Below are positions 48,094-56,709 of a DNA stretch of 64,000 nt, piece by piece. The stretch comes from JBDHHQ01 sp039586035 (lineage in GTDB: Bacteria; Gemmatimonadota; Gemmatimonadetes; Longimicrobiales; Gaopeijiaceae). A model generated the notes under the pieces. It made no database searches. It was given only the letters and a program-made list of their open reading frames with translations, and was not told the DNA's origin. The stretch lies in contig JBDHLD010000009.1 of the NCBI GenBank assembly GCA_039586035.1, positions 1-64,000 of the forward strand, given 5' to 3'. The position numbers and the translations under genes were made by a program. Numbering within the stretch: the first letter of the stretch is position 1; each line of letters starts with the position of its first letter.

Positions 48094-49218
48094 ATGCATA
48101 TGAGACGCGGTGTCGAACGGGTGGTCGGGTTGGCCACGGCCCTCTTCATGGTGGCCGCGACCACGCTTCATGCCCAGGACGCGGGCTCCCCGACGGCCAA
48201 CTTGGTCCTGGTGGGATATGGCTCTGCCTCCTGGGGCGCTCGGACTCAGGGCGAGTTCCAGAACGAGTTCACGGCTTCGGTCTCGCCCGTCCTCCTGTAC
48301 GACTTCGGGAGCGACCTACTCTTCGAGGCCGAGCTGGAGTTCGGTCTGAGCGGTGAACTCACCACCACGACTCTCGAATACGCCCAGCTGGACTACATGG
48401 GCTTCGAGAGCGTCGTGCTCGTGGCAGGTAAGTTCCTTTTGCCCTTCGGAGTCTTTGGCGAGCGCCTCCACCCTACGTGGATCAACAAACTGCCCACCGC
48501 CCCTTTGCTGTACGGGCACGCCCACGGTGGAGTGGCGGAAGGCTCGCTGCTCCCGGTATTGTCGGATGCGGGTGGGATGTTCCGCTGGGCGCAGCCCACC
48601 AGCTCCGCCACGCGTCTGGACCTTTCGCTCTATGTGACCCAGGGTCCCAAGATCGTGGAGGACGTCGCCCATGACGACGGCGACACGCACGCCCACGACG
48701 ACGGCATCGCGTCGGCGTACGAGATTCCCGCGGTCGGATTCGGGGTCTCCTTTTCCGACAACAACACCAACAAGATGCTTGGCGGACGCTTCGGCCTGGT
48801 TCATGGGGGCGTCTTCGAAGCGTACGTGTCCGCGTTCCACGCACGCTACGATCCCGGCAACTTCCTCGACTACAACGGCTTCAGCCTGTCTGCGGAGTGG
48901 CGCAGCGGGCCGTTCGAGATCCGGTCCGAGGGCGTGTTCGTCCAGCAGGAGTTCGAGGCGGAATCGTCGTTCGAGCGCCTGGAGCAGCCCGGGTACTACG
49001 TGCAGGCCTCGCGCCGGTTCGGAGGGTTCGAGCCGGTCGTCCGGTGGGATCAGCTGTTGGACGGGAAGGTCAACTCCGAGGTCGTACGCCCGGGGCGCGA
49101 CGTCCTGGCACTGGGGCTCACGTACTGGATGGGGGCCACGTCACCTATCAAGCTGGCGTACGAGATCGAGCAAGATCAGTCGGACCGGTTCATTCTCCAG
49201 TGGGCCATGGGCTTCTGA
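48094..49218 (+). CDS. outer-membrane porin
   Basis: Outer-membrane protein of 374 residues. ATG 48094 with AGGAG upstream; signal peptide about 1-28. Alternating strands fill the chain (NLVLVGYGSASWGA, FEAELEFGLSG, VVLVAGKFLLPFG, FEAYVSAFHARYD, KLAYEIEQDQSDRFILQWAMGF) with C-terminal Phe. The layout resembles phosphate/anion porins of the OprP group or general porins. An exposed loop is His/Asp-rich (HDDGDTHAHDDG), which hints at metal uptake. Its place between a copper lipoprotein and a cytochrome suggests either substrate entry or an electron conduit barrel. Confidence 0.8.
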   Translation: MHMRRGVERVVGLATALFMVAATTLHAQDAGSPTANLVLVGYGSASWGARTQGEFQNEFTASVSPVLLYDFGSDLLFEAELEFGLSGELTTTTLEYAQLDYMGFESVVLVAGKFLLPFGVFGERLHPTWINKLPTAPLLYGHAHGGVAEGSLLPVLSDAGGMFRWAQPTSSATRLDLSLYVTQGPKIVEDVAHDDGDTHAHDDGIASAYEIPAVGFGVSFSDNNTNKMLGGRFGLVHGGVFEAYVSAFHARYDPGNFLDYNGFSLSAEWRSGPFEIRSEGVFVQQEFEAESSFERLEQPGYYVQASRRFGGFEPVVRWDQLLDGKVNSEVVRPGRDVLALGLTYWMGATSPIKLAYEIEQDQSDRFILQWAMGF

Positions 49219-49237
49219 GACGGAAAGGGAGAGACAA

Positions 49238-49681
49238 ATGAAGATGCTGACTGTCGGCCCTCTGGCGATCGCAGCGGTCCTCCTGACGGCTGGCCCCTCG
49301 AGTGCCCAGTCGTCCATAATCGGGGAAGGCGCTCGGGTCTACGCCCAGAGCTGCAGCCGATGCCACAACCTCCGATCTCCCACGGAGCGGAACAACCGAG
49401 ACTGGAGCACCATCGTTCTGCACATGCGGGCGCGCGGCAACCTCACCAAGAGCGAGGCGAACGCCGTGCGCGCCTTCCTGCAGGCCACCAACGGGATCGG
49501 CGACGGACCACCCGCCTCGCCCCCGTCGCAGCCCCAGGCCCAAGGGGACAAGAAGCGCGAAGAGAACAGCGGAGCGGCCCGGGCGAGCGGGGACGGGGAG
49601 GACGACCTCTCCGAACCGCTCCTCGCCAATCTGCGGACGTACCTCGCGCAGCAAGGGAGTGCACGGGGGTCGGCCCGGTAG
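49238..49681 (+). CDS. monohaem cytochrome c
   Basis: Exported protein of 147 residues, ATG 49238, signal peptide ending PSSAQ (about residue 25). Haem site CSRCH at about residues 39-43 in ARVYAQSCSRCHNLRSPTERNNRDW; the helix VLHMRARGNLTKSEANAVRAFL completes a small cytochrome c fold. The Met in HMRAR is a possible axial ligand. The charged Ser/Gly/Glu-rich tail (about 95-147) looks disordered. Last gene of the blue-copper operon, followed by a strong terminator. Confidence 0.85.
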   Translation: MKMLTVGPLAIAAVLLTAGPSSAQSSIIGEGARVYAQSCSRCHNLRSPTERNNRDWSTIVLHMRARGNLTKSEANAVRAFLQATNGIGDGPPASPPSQPQAQGDKKREENSGAARASGDGEDDLSEPLLANLRTYLAQQGSARGSAR

Positions 49682-50714
49682 GCCGGTGCGCGAGGAGCGC
49701 CCGGCGACAGGGCATTCCGAGGTTTCCAGTCCCGCTACGAGGGCGCCGAGGCTCGGCGCCCTCGTTCCTTCCGCTCGCGCTCCACGCGTAGGAGCGTCTG
49801 ATGGCGCCGGAGAGGAGTGCCACGCGTATGGGAAACGACCCCTGTCATCCGCTGGCCGAACCGGGTCACGCCACAGGAGCTTCACGCTGATTCTCGGAGG
49901 AGGAGGCGCCCGTGGCTTCGCCCACGTCGGGGTGCTTCGCGCACTCGAAGGAGCCGGGTGGCTTCCTTCAGCAGTCGTGGGCGTTTCCATGGGGGCCATC
50001 GTGGGGGCCGCCTACGCCTTGCGCACGGACTGGTATCGCGCGCTGCGCGATGCGTCCCTGTTCGGGCTCACCGAGATCGGGGGGCTCGGTCCGACCGCCC
50101 GACGGCCGGCGAGTCTTCGACGGATAGCCTCGAAAGCCAAGACCATGTGGAACCTCAGTCACGGCTGGGGGACGGGGCTCGCCGTCGTGAAATCGGGGCA
50201 CGACGTCCTTCGATCCCTCTTCGCCGACGCCGATCTGACCGACGGGCGCGTCCCCGTAGCCGTGTGCGCTACCGACCTCTTGTCCGGTGAGCGAGTGGTG
50301 ATTCGCACAGGGCCTGCGGAGGCCGCGGTCTACGCGAGTTCGGCCCTCGCCGGCATTCTGCCACCCGTGCGTCGGGGATCCCGGCTCTTGGCAGATGGCG
50401 CCTACACCGACATCTGTCCAATCGACGTCGCGCGGACCTACGGAAACGACGTGATCGTGGCCGTGAACCCGGGACGCGCGGACGTCGTGAATGAGATCAG
50501 TACCGGCCTCGCCGCCATCATGCGCGCCACCGAGATCTGTTATCTGCACCACGCCGCCCTGCGATTCGCCCAGGCCGACGTGGTTGTCCGACCGTCCTTC
50601 CGGAGGCCCATCGACACACTCGACTTCGCCGCGCGCCGGGAGTGCGTGGCCGCGGGGATCCGGGGACTCCGGGCGTGCAAGGAGGAACTGGAGCACGTTC
50701 TTCTCGGACGGTGA
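49659..50714 (+). CDS. patatin-like phospholipase, start unclear
   Basis: Serine hydrolase with the patatin fold: oxyanion loop GGGGARG, nucleophile elbow GVSMG and the catalytic Asp in LLADGAYTD. The fold is complete at the C-terminus. The 5' end is odd. In frame the only ATG/GTG/TTG starts are GTG 49659 and 49686, which put a strong terminator (49738-49770) inside the gene. An ATG at 49801 begins a sensible N-terminus in another frame but meets a stop at about 49888. A CTG at 49887 with AGGAG seven bases upstream gives ILGGGGARG, cutting the first strand. So either a one-base indel lies between 49801 and 49890, or an unusual start is used. Membrane lipid cleavage is likely. Confidence 0.75.
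   Translation: MHGGRPGRPVREERPATGHSEVSSPATRAPRLGALVPSARAPRVGASDGAGEECHAYGKRPLSSAGRTGSRHRSFTLILGGGGARGFAHVGVLRALEGAGWLPSAVVGVSMGAIVGAAYALRTDWYRALRDASLFGLTEIGGLGPTARRPASLRRIASKAKTMWNLSHGWGTGLAVVKSGHDVLRSLFADADLTDGRVPVAVCATDLLSGERVVIRTGPAEAAVYASSALAGILPPVRRGSRLLADGAYTDICPIDVARTYGNDVIVAVNPGRADVVNEISTGLAAIMRATEICYLHHAALRFAQADVVVRPSFRRPIDTLDFAARRECVAAGIRGLRACKEELEHVLLGR
49738..49770 (+). terminator. strong intrinsic terminator of blue-copper operon
   Basis: CGAGGGCGCCGA and its perfect complement enclose a three-base loop and are followed by TTCCTT, 57 bases after the cytochrome stop. Confidence 0.85.
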
Positions 50715-50729
50715 GTGTGCGATGGGCCG

Positions 50730-50753
50730 GGTGACCTGCGCAACTAGGTCACC
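50730..50753. terminator. inverted repeat between convergent genes
   Basis: GGTGACC-N10-GGTCACC, 15 bases after the patatin stop and about 110 bases after the NTF2-like gene end on the other strand. A bidirectional terminator is possible; there is no T run. Confidence 0.4.
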
Positions 50754-50860
50754 GTAACGCCGCGACTCCGGGCCTCCACCGGTGGGGCCGGGGCGAGCCG
50801 CGGTGTCTTATCTGCGCTGAGCGGCACTGCGTCCTCAGATCGCTGCCCTCAGCCCGCGCC

Positions 50861-51358
50861 TCATCCCCGGCGCCTCGACGACCAGTGGATGGCCGAGATC
50901 TTCCACCCGTCGTCGGTTCTGGCGAGCACCATGAGCTCGGCGCCCACGGAGTCGATCTCACGATCCCTGAACGTGCCCTTGGTCTCGCTGGTGGACCACG
51001 CCCAGGCCACGTCGCCGTGTCCCGTCACGTGGATGTCGCCGCGTGTGCGCGGCACGGCCTGGGCAAAGGCCATGTCGCCCGGCAGATGGTGGTCGGCGTA
51101 TTGGGCCTTCGTCTCCAGCCCCCCGCTCTCGAGAATGATGGCGTCGTCTGAGAGAAGCGCGAGCGCGGCTTCTCCGTCGCCCGACGCCAGGGCTGCGTGA
51201 TAGGCTTCGATGACCTCCACGATCTGGTCAGCCTGCGGGTGGGTCGGTCCGATGTGCTCAGCGTGCCCGTGCTCCTGCGCAAGGCTCACGGACGGCGAAG
51301 CGGCCAAGAGTAGAAAGACAGTAGCGAGCCGCGGGGATACGGCGAGTGGTGTGTTCAT
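50861..51358 (-). CDS. secreted NTF2-like (SnoaL/DUF4440) protein
   Basis: Exported protein of 165 residues. ATG at 51356-51358 is preferred because GAGGTGA lies five bases before it; a GTG at 51367 is within that site. Signal peptide about residues 1-28, then a His-rich start (QEHGHAEHIGPTHPQ) and an NTF2-like cone fold (IVEVIEAYHAALASGDGEAALALLSDDAIILESGG in two parts, WAWSTSETKGTF, GWKISAIHWSSR). No known catalytic pattern. It follows the copper ATPase by 19 bases, so it is in the metal-resistance operon; the N-terminal histidines may bind copper. Confidence 0.8.
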   Translation of the reverse strand: MNTPLAVSPRLATVFLLLAASPSVSLAQEHGHAEHIGPTHPQADQIVEVIEAYHAALASGDGEAALALLSDDAIILESGGLETKAQYADHHLPGDMAFAQAVPRTRGDIHVTGHGDVAWAWSTSETKGTFRDREIDSVGAELMVLARTDDGWKISAIHWSSRRRG

Positions 51359-51377
51359 TGGGTTCACCTCTCCTGGG

Positions 51378-53555
51378 TTAGTGGTCGACTGGGCTCTGGC
51401 GGGAGGAACCGGGACTGCGGAGCAGTCGGGCGTTGATGGCCACGATCACCGTCGACAGCGACATGAGCGCGGCGCCCGCGGCCGGTGACAGCACGAAGCC
51501 GCGGCTGTAGAGGAGCCCGGCAGCGAGCGGGATCGCGATCACGTTGTAGCCGGTGGCCCACCACAAGTTCTGGATCATCTTGCGGTACGTGGCTCGCGCG
51601 AGCCGGATCAACGAAGGGACGTCCCGTGGGTCGGAGCGTACGAGCACGATGTCCGCGGACTCGATGGCCACGTCGGTTCCCGCTCCGATGGCGATGCCCA
51701 CGTCGGCTTCGACCAGCGCCGGGGCGTCGTTCACGCCGTCACCGGTCATGGCCACACGGAGCCCCTCCGATCGGACGCCGCGGATCGTCTCCGCCTTCTC
51801 GTGAGGCAGGACTTCGGCAAAGACCCGGTCCAGTCCCACCTCTCTCGACACGGAATCCGCTACGGCCCGGGCGTCTCCGGTGAGCATCAGCACCTGGATG
51901 CCCATGTCGTGGAGCGCCGTCACGGCTTCCCGGGACTCGGGGCGCACCACGTCGGCGAGGGCCAGCGCGGCTTCGACGGCTCCGTCCACCATGACGAAGA
52001 CAACGGTCTTCCCGTCGGATGCTAGGGCCTCAAGGCTGGGGTCGGTCACTGACTGACCGGCCTCTCGCAGATGTCCGGGGCTCACGACGGCTACCCGCAG
52101 GCCATCGACGATGCCCTCTGCCCCTTTTCCCGGAATCGCCCTCGCCCCATCGGGCGTGGGCACTTCGACGCCCGCGTCCTCAGCCGCCCGGACGACGCCC
52201 GCGGCGATGGGGTGCTCGGAATGGCTCTCGACCGACGCCGCCAGTCGAAGAACTTCGGGCTCGGATCGATCGCCGAGGACCACGACGTCGGTGACGCCGA
52301 ACCGTCCTTCCGTGAGCGTACCCGTCTTGTCGAAGACCACCGCGTCGAGCTCCCGGGCCCGCTCGAAGGCCGTCCGGTCCCGGATCAGCAGCCCCTCTCG
52401 CGCCGAGATCGAAGTGGAGACCGCCACTACGAGGGGGATGGCGAGGCCGAGCGCGTGAGGACAGGTGATGACCATCACGGTGACCATCCGTTCGATCGCG
52501 AAGACCAGAGGCTGTCCGGCGACCAGCCATGCGACGAAGGTCAACGTTCCGACCGTGATGGCGACGATGGTCAGCCAGAGCGCGGCCCGGTTGGCCAGGT
52601 CCTGCGTCCGGGACCTGGACTGCTGGGCTTCCCGCACCATGGCCACCACCTGCGACAGGTAGGTGTCGGCTCCCGTCTTCCTGACCTCGATGGTGAGTGC
52701 AGCCTCACCGTTCACGGACGCGCCGATCACTTCGGCGCCGACAGACTTCTCCACGGGCGCGCTTTCGCCCGTCAGCATGGCCTCGTTGACAGAGCTGGTT
52801 CCCTCCAGCACGGCGCCGTCGACCGGGAACTTCTCGCCCGGACGGACGAGGACCCGGTCGCCGGGCACGAGCGCGGTGACGGGCACGTCCGAGATCGAGC
52901 CGTCGGCCTCGATCCTGTGGGCGTCGGTGGGCATGAGGCGCACCAGCTCCTCCAGGGCACGGGAGGCCCCCATCACCGAGCGCATCTCGATCCAGTGGCC
53001 CAGGAGCATGACGTCGATCAGCGTGGCGAGCTCCCAGAAGAACGTCTTGCCCTCCAGCCCGAAGGCCACGGCGCTCGAGTAGACGTACGCCACCGTGATG
53101 GCCAGACCGATGAGGGTCATCATTCCCGGGCGTCGGTCACCCAACTCGCTCAGAAGACCCGTCAGGAAGGGCCATCCGCCGTACAGATACACCGTCGTCG
53201 CCAGGATCCACTGGACCCAGTGGTCTCCGGGGAAGGCAAGGACCTCGGTCAGGCCCAGCCACCCCTGGATGAGCGGAGCCAGCAGCAGGATGGGAACGGT
53301 CAGGACCAGCGAGACCCAGAAGCGACGTCGGAAGTCGGCGACCATGTGGGCGTGATGGCCGGCTCCATGGTCGTGCTCGGCGGAATGGGCGTGGTCCGCC
53401 CCGTGTCCCGAGCCCTGTAGCACAGTGCCACGGTCGCGGTCGGCGCCCTGTTCCTGCTCGCTGCCGTGGCCGGCGCCACGGTCGTGGTCGTGACGACGCT
53501 CGTCGCCATCGTCCCCTGGTCGGTGGCCCCGGGCCGAGCCGTGTTCAGGTCGCAT
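51378..53555 (-). CDS. copB: P1B-type copper/silver ATPase, CopB group
   Basis: Metal-pumping ATPase of 725 residues. ATG at 53553-53555 overlaps the end of cusA by 11 bases; an earlier start would add 16 residues. A His/Asp-rich metal-binding N-terminus (HDHDRGAGHG, DHAHSAEHDHGAGHHAH) replaces the usual CxxC domain. The transmembrane metal site is CPH (MVITCPHALG), diagnostic of the P1B-3 group exporting Cu(II)/Cu(I)/Ag. The phosphorylation site DKTGTL, TGES, the HP motif (ESHSEHPIA) and GDGVNDAP are all present. It moves copper from cytoplasm to periplasm, from where the Cus system expels it. Confidence 0.95.
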   Translation of the reverse strand: MRPEHGSARGHRPGDDGDERRHDHDRGAGHGSEQEQGADRDRGTVLQGSGHGADHAHSAEHDHGAGHHAHMVADFRRRFWVSLVLTVPILLLAPLIQGWLGLTEVLAFPGDHWVQWILATTVYLYGGWPFLTGLLSELGDRRPGMMTLIGLAITVAYVYSSAVAFGLEGKTFFWELATLIDVMLLGHWIEMRSVMGASRALEELVRLMPTDAHRIEADGSISDVPVTALVPGDRVLVRPGEKFPVDGAVLEGTSSVNEAMLTGESAPVEKSVGAEVIGASVNGEAALTIEVRKTGADTYLSQVVAMVREAQQSRSRTQDLANRAALWLTIVAITVGTLTFVAWLVAGQPLVFAIERMVTVMVITCPHALGLAIPLVVAVSTSISAREGLLIRDRTAFERARELDAVVFDKTGTLTEGRFGVTDVVVLGDRSEPEVLRLAASVESHSEHPIAAGVVRAAEDAGVEVPTPDGARAIPGKGAEGIVDGLRVAVVSPGHLREAGQSVTDPSLEALASDGKTVVFVMVDGAVEAALALADVVRPESREAVTALHDMGIQVLMLTGDARAVADSVSREVGLDRVFAEVLPHEKAETIRGVRSEGLRVAMTGDGVNDAPALVEADVGIAIGAGTDVAIESADIVLVRSDPRDVPSLIRLARATYRKMIQNLWWATGYNVIAIPLAAGLLYSRGFVLSPAAGAALMSLSTVIVAINARLLRSPGSSRQSPVDH

Positions 53556-56500
53556 GGGCGGGCCCCGGGCGGGATGGCGCCAGATCCTCGACGGGTACCA
53601 CACGAGCCGCCCACCGGACCTGCCACCTACGCCAGATCAGGTAGACGCTGGGAATCACCACGAGGGTGAGCACGGTGGAGCTCACCATGCCGCCCACCAT
53701 CGGCGCGGCGATGCGCTTCATGACGTCGGCGCCGGTCCCGTGGCTCCATAGGATGGGCATGAGGCCGGCCATGATGGTGATCACCGTCATGGCTTTGGGC
53801 CGGAGCCGATCCACCGCGCCCTCGATCACCGACTCCGCGACGTCCTTGCCATCGCGCATCTGGCCCGCGTCACGCCGGCGGTGGTAGGCCTCGTCCAGGT
53901 AGATCAGCATGACGACGCCGGTTTCGGCTGCCACTCCGGCCAGGGCGATCAAGCCGACCCACACGGCCACGCTCGTGTTGTAGCCCAGGAGCCAGATGAA
54001 CCAGATGCCGCCCACCAGCGCGAAGGGCAGTGAGAGCATCACGATCAGGGACTTGCCGACGCCACCGAACGTGAGGTAGAGCAACAGGAAGATGATCCCC
54101 AACGTGACGGGGATCACGATCCGCATCCTGCGCTGCACCCGCTCCATGAACTCGTATTGTCCGGACCATCGGAGGGTGTAGCCGGGCGGGAGGCTCAGCT
54201 GTGACTCCACCGCAGAGCGGGCACGAGTCACGTACCCGCCGAGATCGCCACCCTCGATGTCCACGAAGACCGTGGTCATGGGGAACGCGCCCTCGGTCTT
54301 TACCGCCATGGGGCCCTGTAGCACCTCGACGCGGGCCACCTGGCCCAGCGGGATCTGTGCACCCCCCGGAGCCGCCACGAGCACTTCGCGGATCTTTTGC
54401 ACGTCGTCGCGCAGCTCGCGGGGGTAGCGGACGTTGACGCTGTAACGCTCCCGGCCTTCCACCGTGATAGCCGCGTTGACGCCGCCTACGGTAGCCATGA
54501 TGGCGTTGTGGATGTCGCCCACGTTCATGCCGTAGCGGGCGGCCTCGGGCCGGTCGATGTCGATGTCAACGTAGTAGCCGGACACGCCGCGTTCGGCGAA
54601 GGCGCTTCGTGTGCCGGGCACCTGCTGGAGGATCCCCTCCACCTCTTCGCCCAGGGACTGGAGCGTGTCCAGATTCGGGCCGAAGATCTTCACGCCCACC
54701 GGTGTGCGGACGCCGGTGGCCAGCATGTCGATGCGCCCTTTGATCGGCATGGTCCAGGCGTTGGTGACGCCCGGAAGTCGCACGGTCTCGTCCAGCTCCC
54801 GGATCAGGCGGTCGTAGGTCATGCCGGGCCGCCAGTCCTCCTCCGGCTTGAGGATCACCGTGGTCTCGAACATGTCCAGCGGAGCCGGATCCGTGGCGGT
54901 TCGGGCGCGTCCGGTCTTGCCCAGGACCGATTCCACCTCCGGAAACGACGCCAGGACCGAGTCCTGGTAGGTCATGATCTCAAGAGCCTGAGCAATGGAT
55001 ACGCCGGGCACGGTGGTGGGCATGAACAGGATCGAGCCTTCCTGAAGGGGTGGCATGAACTCGCTGCCCAGACGCTGCCAGGGGATCACCGTCATCCCCA
55101 GCGTCACGACCGCAACGGCCACGACCGCCCAGGGAAATCGGGTCGCGAGCCGGATCACGGGCCTGTAGCTCCACTGCAGGAAGCGGCTGACAGGGTTCTT
55201 CCGCTCGGGCAGGATACGGCCACGGACGAGGTACACCATCAGCACCGGCACCAGCGTGATCGAGAGCGCCGCGGCACCCGCCATGGCAAAGGTCTTGGTG
55301 TAGGCCAGTGGCTTGAACAACCGGCCCTCCTGGGCCTCCAGGGCGAAGACCGGCAGGAAGCTGAAGGTGATGATCAGCAACGAAAAGAAGATTGGTGGGC
55401 CTACTTGTTTGGTGCTGGCCCTGACGATCTCCCACCGGGAGGTGCCTTCCTCGGCCCTCTCCAGGTGCTTGTGCATGTTCTCGACCATGACGATGGCCGC
55501 GTCCACCATGGCGCCGATGGCGATGGCGATTCCCCCCAGGCTCATGATGTTGGCCCCCACGCCCAGGGCCCTCATGACCAGGAACGATGCCAGGATCCCC
55601 AGCGGAAGGGTGACGATGATCACCAGCGACGAGCGGAAATGGAGCAGGAAGACGATCACGACCAGACCGACGATCAAGGATTCCTCGACCAGCTTTTCTC
55701 GGAGCGTGGCGATGGCGCGCTCGATGAGGTCGCTGCGGTCGTAGGCGGTGCGGAGACGGACGCCCGCCGGGAGGCCGTCCTGGATCTCTGCGATCCGCTC
55801 TTTCACGGCCTGGATGGTGGCGTAGGCATCGGAGCCGAAGCGCATGACCACGATGCCCGCCACGACCTCGCCCCGACCGTTCAGGTCCGCAGCGCCCCGG
55901 CGGGGAGCCGGCCCTACGGATACCGTGGCCACGTCCGCGATGCGGATAGGGGTGCCACCCGGGGTGGAGGCTACGGCTACGTTCCTGATGTCGTCCACGC
56001 TGCCGAGGTAGCCCAGGCCGCGGATCATGTACTCCCGGCCACCCATCTCCAGGACCCTGGCTCCGATGTCGACGTTATGCGTGCCGATGGCCTCCACGAC
56101 CCGCGTCACGGGAATGTCGAAGGCGCGAAGGCGCTCCGGGTTCACCTCGACCTGGTACTGCTTCTCGAACCCGCCCAGGCTGGCGACTTCCGAGACGCCG
56201 GGGACGGCGGTGAGCTGGTAGCGGATGTACCAATCCTGGAGCGTGCGGAGCTCGGCCAGGTCCAGGGAGTCGGACTCCAGCACGTACTCGTAAACCCAGC
56301 CCACGCCCGTGGCGTCGGGGCCGAGGGTCGGCTCGACTCCGGGCGGGAGCTGGGGCCTGATCCCGCTCAGGTATTCCAGCACCCGTGACCGGGCCCAGTA
56401 AATGTCGGTGCCGTCTTCGAAGATCACGTAGACCATCGAGAGGCCGAAGAAGCTGAAGCCTCGCACCACCTGAGCCCCGGGCACCTTCAGCATCTCGGTC

Positions 56501-56709
56501 GTGATGGGGTAGGTGACCTGGTCCTCCACGATCTGAGGAGCCTGGTCCCGGAAGTCGGCCTGAATGATCACCTGGACGTCGGACAGGTCGGGAATGGCGT
56601 CGAGCGGTGTCGTGCGGACCGCCCAGATCCCTCCGAACAGCAACGCGACCGTGCCCGCAAGCACGAGGAACGTGTTGCGGAGGGACCAGTCGATGATCCG
56701 CTCGATCAT
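53545..56709 (-). CDS. cusA: heavy-metal RND efflux pump CusA
   Basis: Inner-membrane RND transporter of 1054 residues with 12 helices and two large periplasmic loops. GAMVDAAIVMVENMHKHLE around residue 405 is the CusA-type helix-4 relay motif with its essential aspartate. Periplasmic methionines in the cleft region (for example DMLATGVRTPVG and the MTYDRLIREL / TMPIKGR segments) fit a Cu(I)/Ag(I) methionine shuttle rather than a CzcA zinc pump. ATGA overlap with the adaptor gene. It expels copper from periplasm (and cytoplasm) through the outer-membrane channel. Confidence 0.94.
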   Translation of the reverse strand: MIERIIDWSLRNTFLVLAGTVALLFGGIWAVRTTPLDAIPDLSDVQVIIQADFRDQAPQIVEDQVTYPITTEMLKVPGAQVVRGFSFFGLSMVYVIFEDGTDIYWARSRVLEYLSGIRPQLPPGVEPTLGPDATGVGWVYEYVLESDSLDLAELRTLQDWYIRYQLTAVPGVSEVASLGGFEKQYQVEVNPERLRAFDIPVTRVVEAIGTHNVDIGARVLEMGGREYMIRGLGYLGSVDDIRNVAVASTPGGTPIRIADVATVSVGPAPRRGAADLNGRGEVVAGIVVMRFGSDAYATIQAVKERIAEIQDGLPAGVRLRTAYDRSDLIERAIATLREKLVEESLIVGLVVIVFLLHFRSSLVIIVTLPLGILASFLVMRALGVGANIMSLGGIAIAIGAMVDAAIVMVENMHKHLERAEEGTSRWEIVRASTKQVGPPIFFSLLIITFSFLPVFALEAQEGRLFKPLAYTKTFAMAGAAALSITLVPVLMVYLVRGRILPERKNPVSRFLQWSYRPVIRLATRFPWAVVAVAVVTLGMTVIPWQRLGSEFMPPLQEGSILFMPTTVPGVSIAQALEIMTYQDSVLASFPEVESVLGKTGRARTATDPAPLDMFETTVILKPEEDWRPGMTYDRLIRELDETVRLPGVTNAWTMPIKGRIDMLATGVRTPVGVKIFGPNLDTLQSLGEEVEGILQQVPGTRSAFAERGVSGYYVDIDIDRPEAARYGMNVGDIHNAIMATVGGVNAAITVEGRERYSVNVRYPRELRDDVQKIREVLVAAPGGAQIPLGQVARVEVLQGPMAVKTEGAFPMTTVFVDIEGGDLGGYVTRARSAVESQLSLPPGYTLRWSGQYEFMERVQRRMRIVIPVTLGIIFLLLYLTFGGVGKSLIVMLSLPFALVGGIWFIWLLGYNTSVAVWVGLIALAGVAAETGVVMLIYLDEAYHRRRDAGQMRDGKDVAESVIEGAVDRLRPKAMTVITIMAGLMPILWSHGTGADVMKRIAAPMVGGMVSSTVLTLVVIPSVYLIWRRWQVRWAARVVPVEDLAPSRPGPAHAT

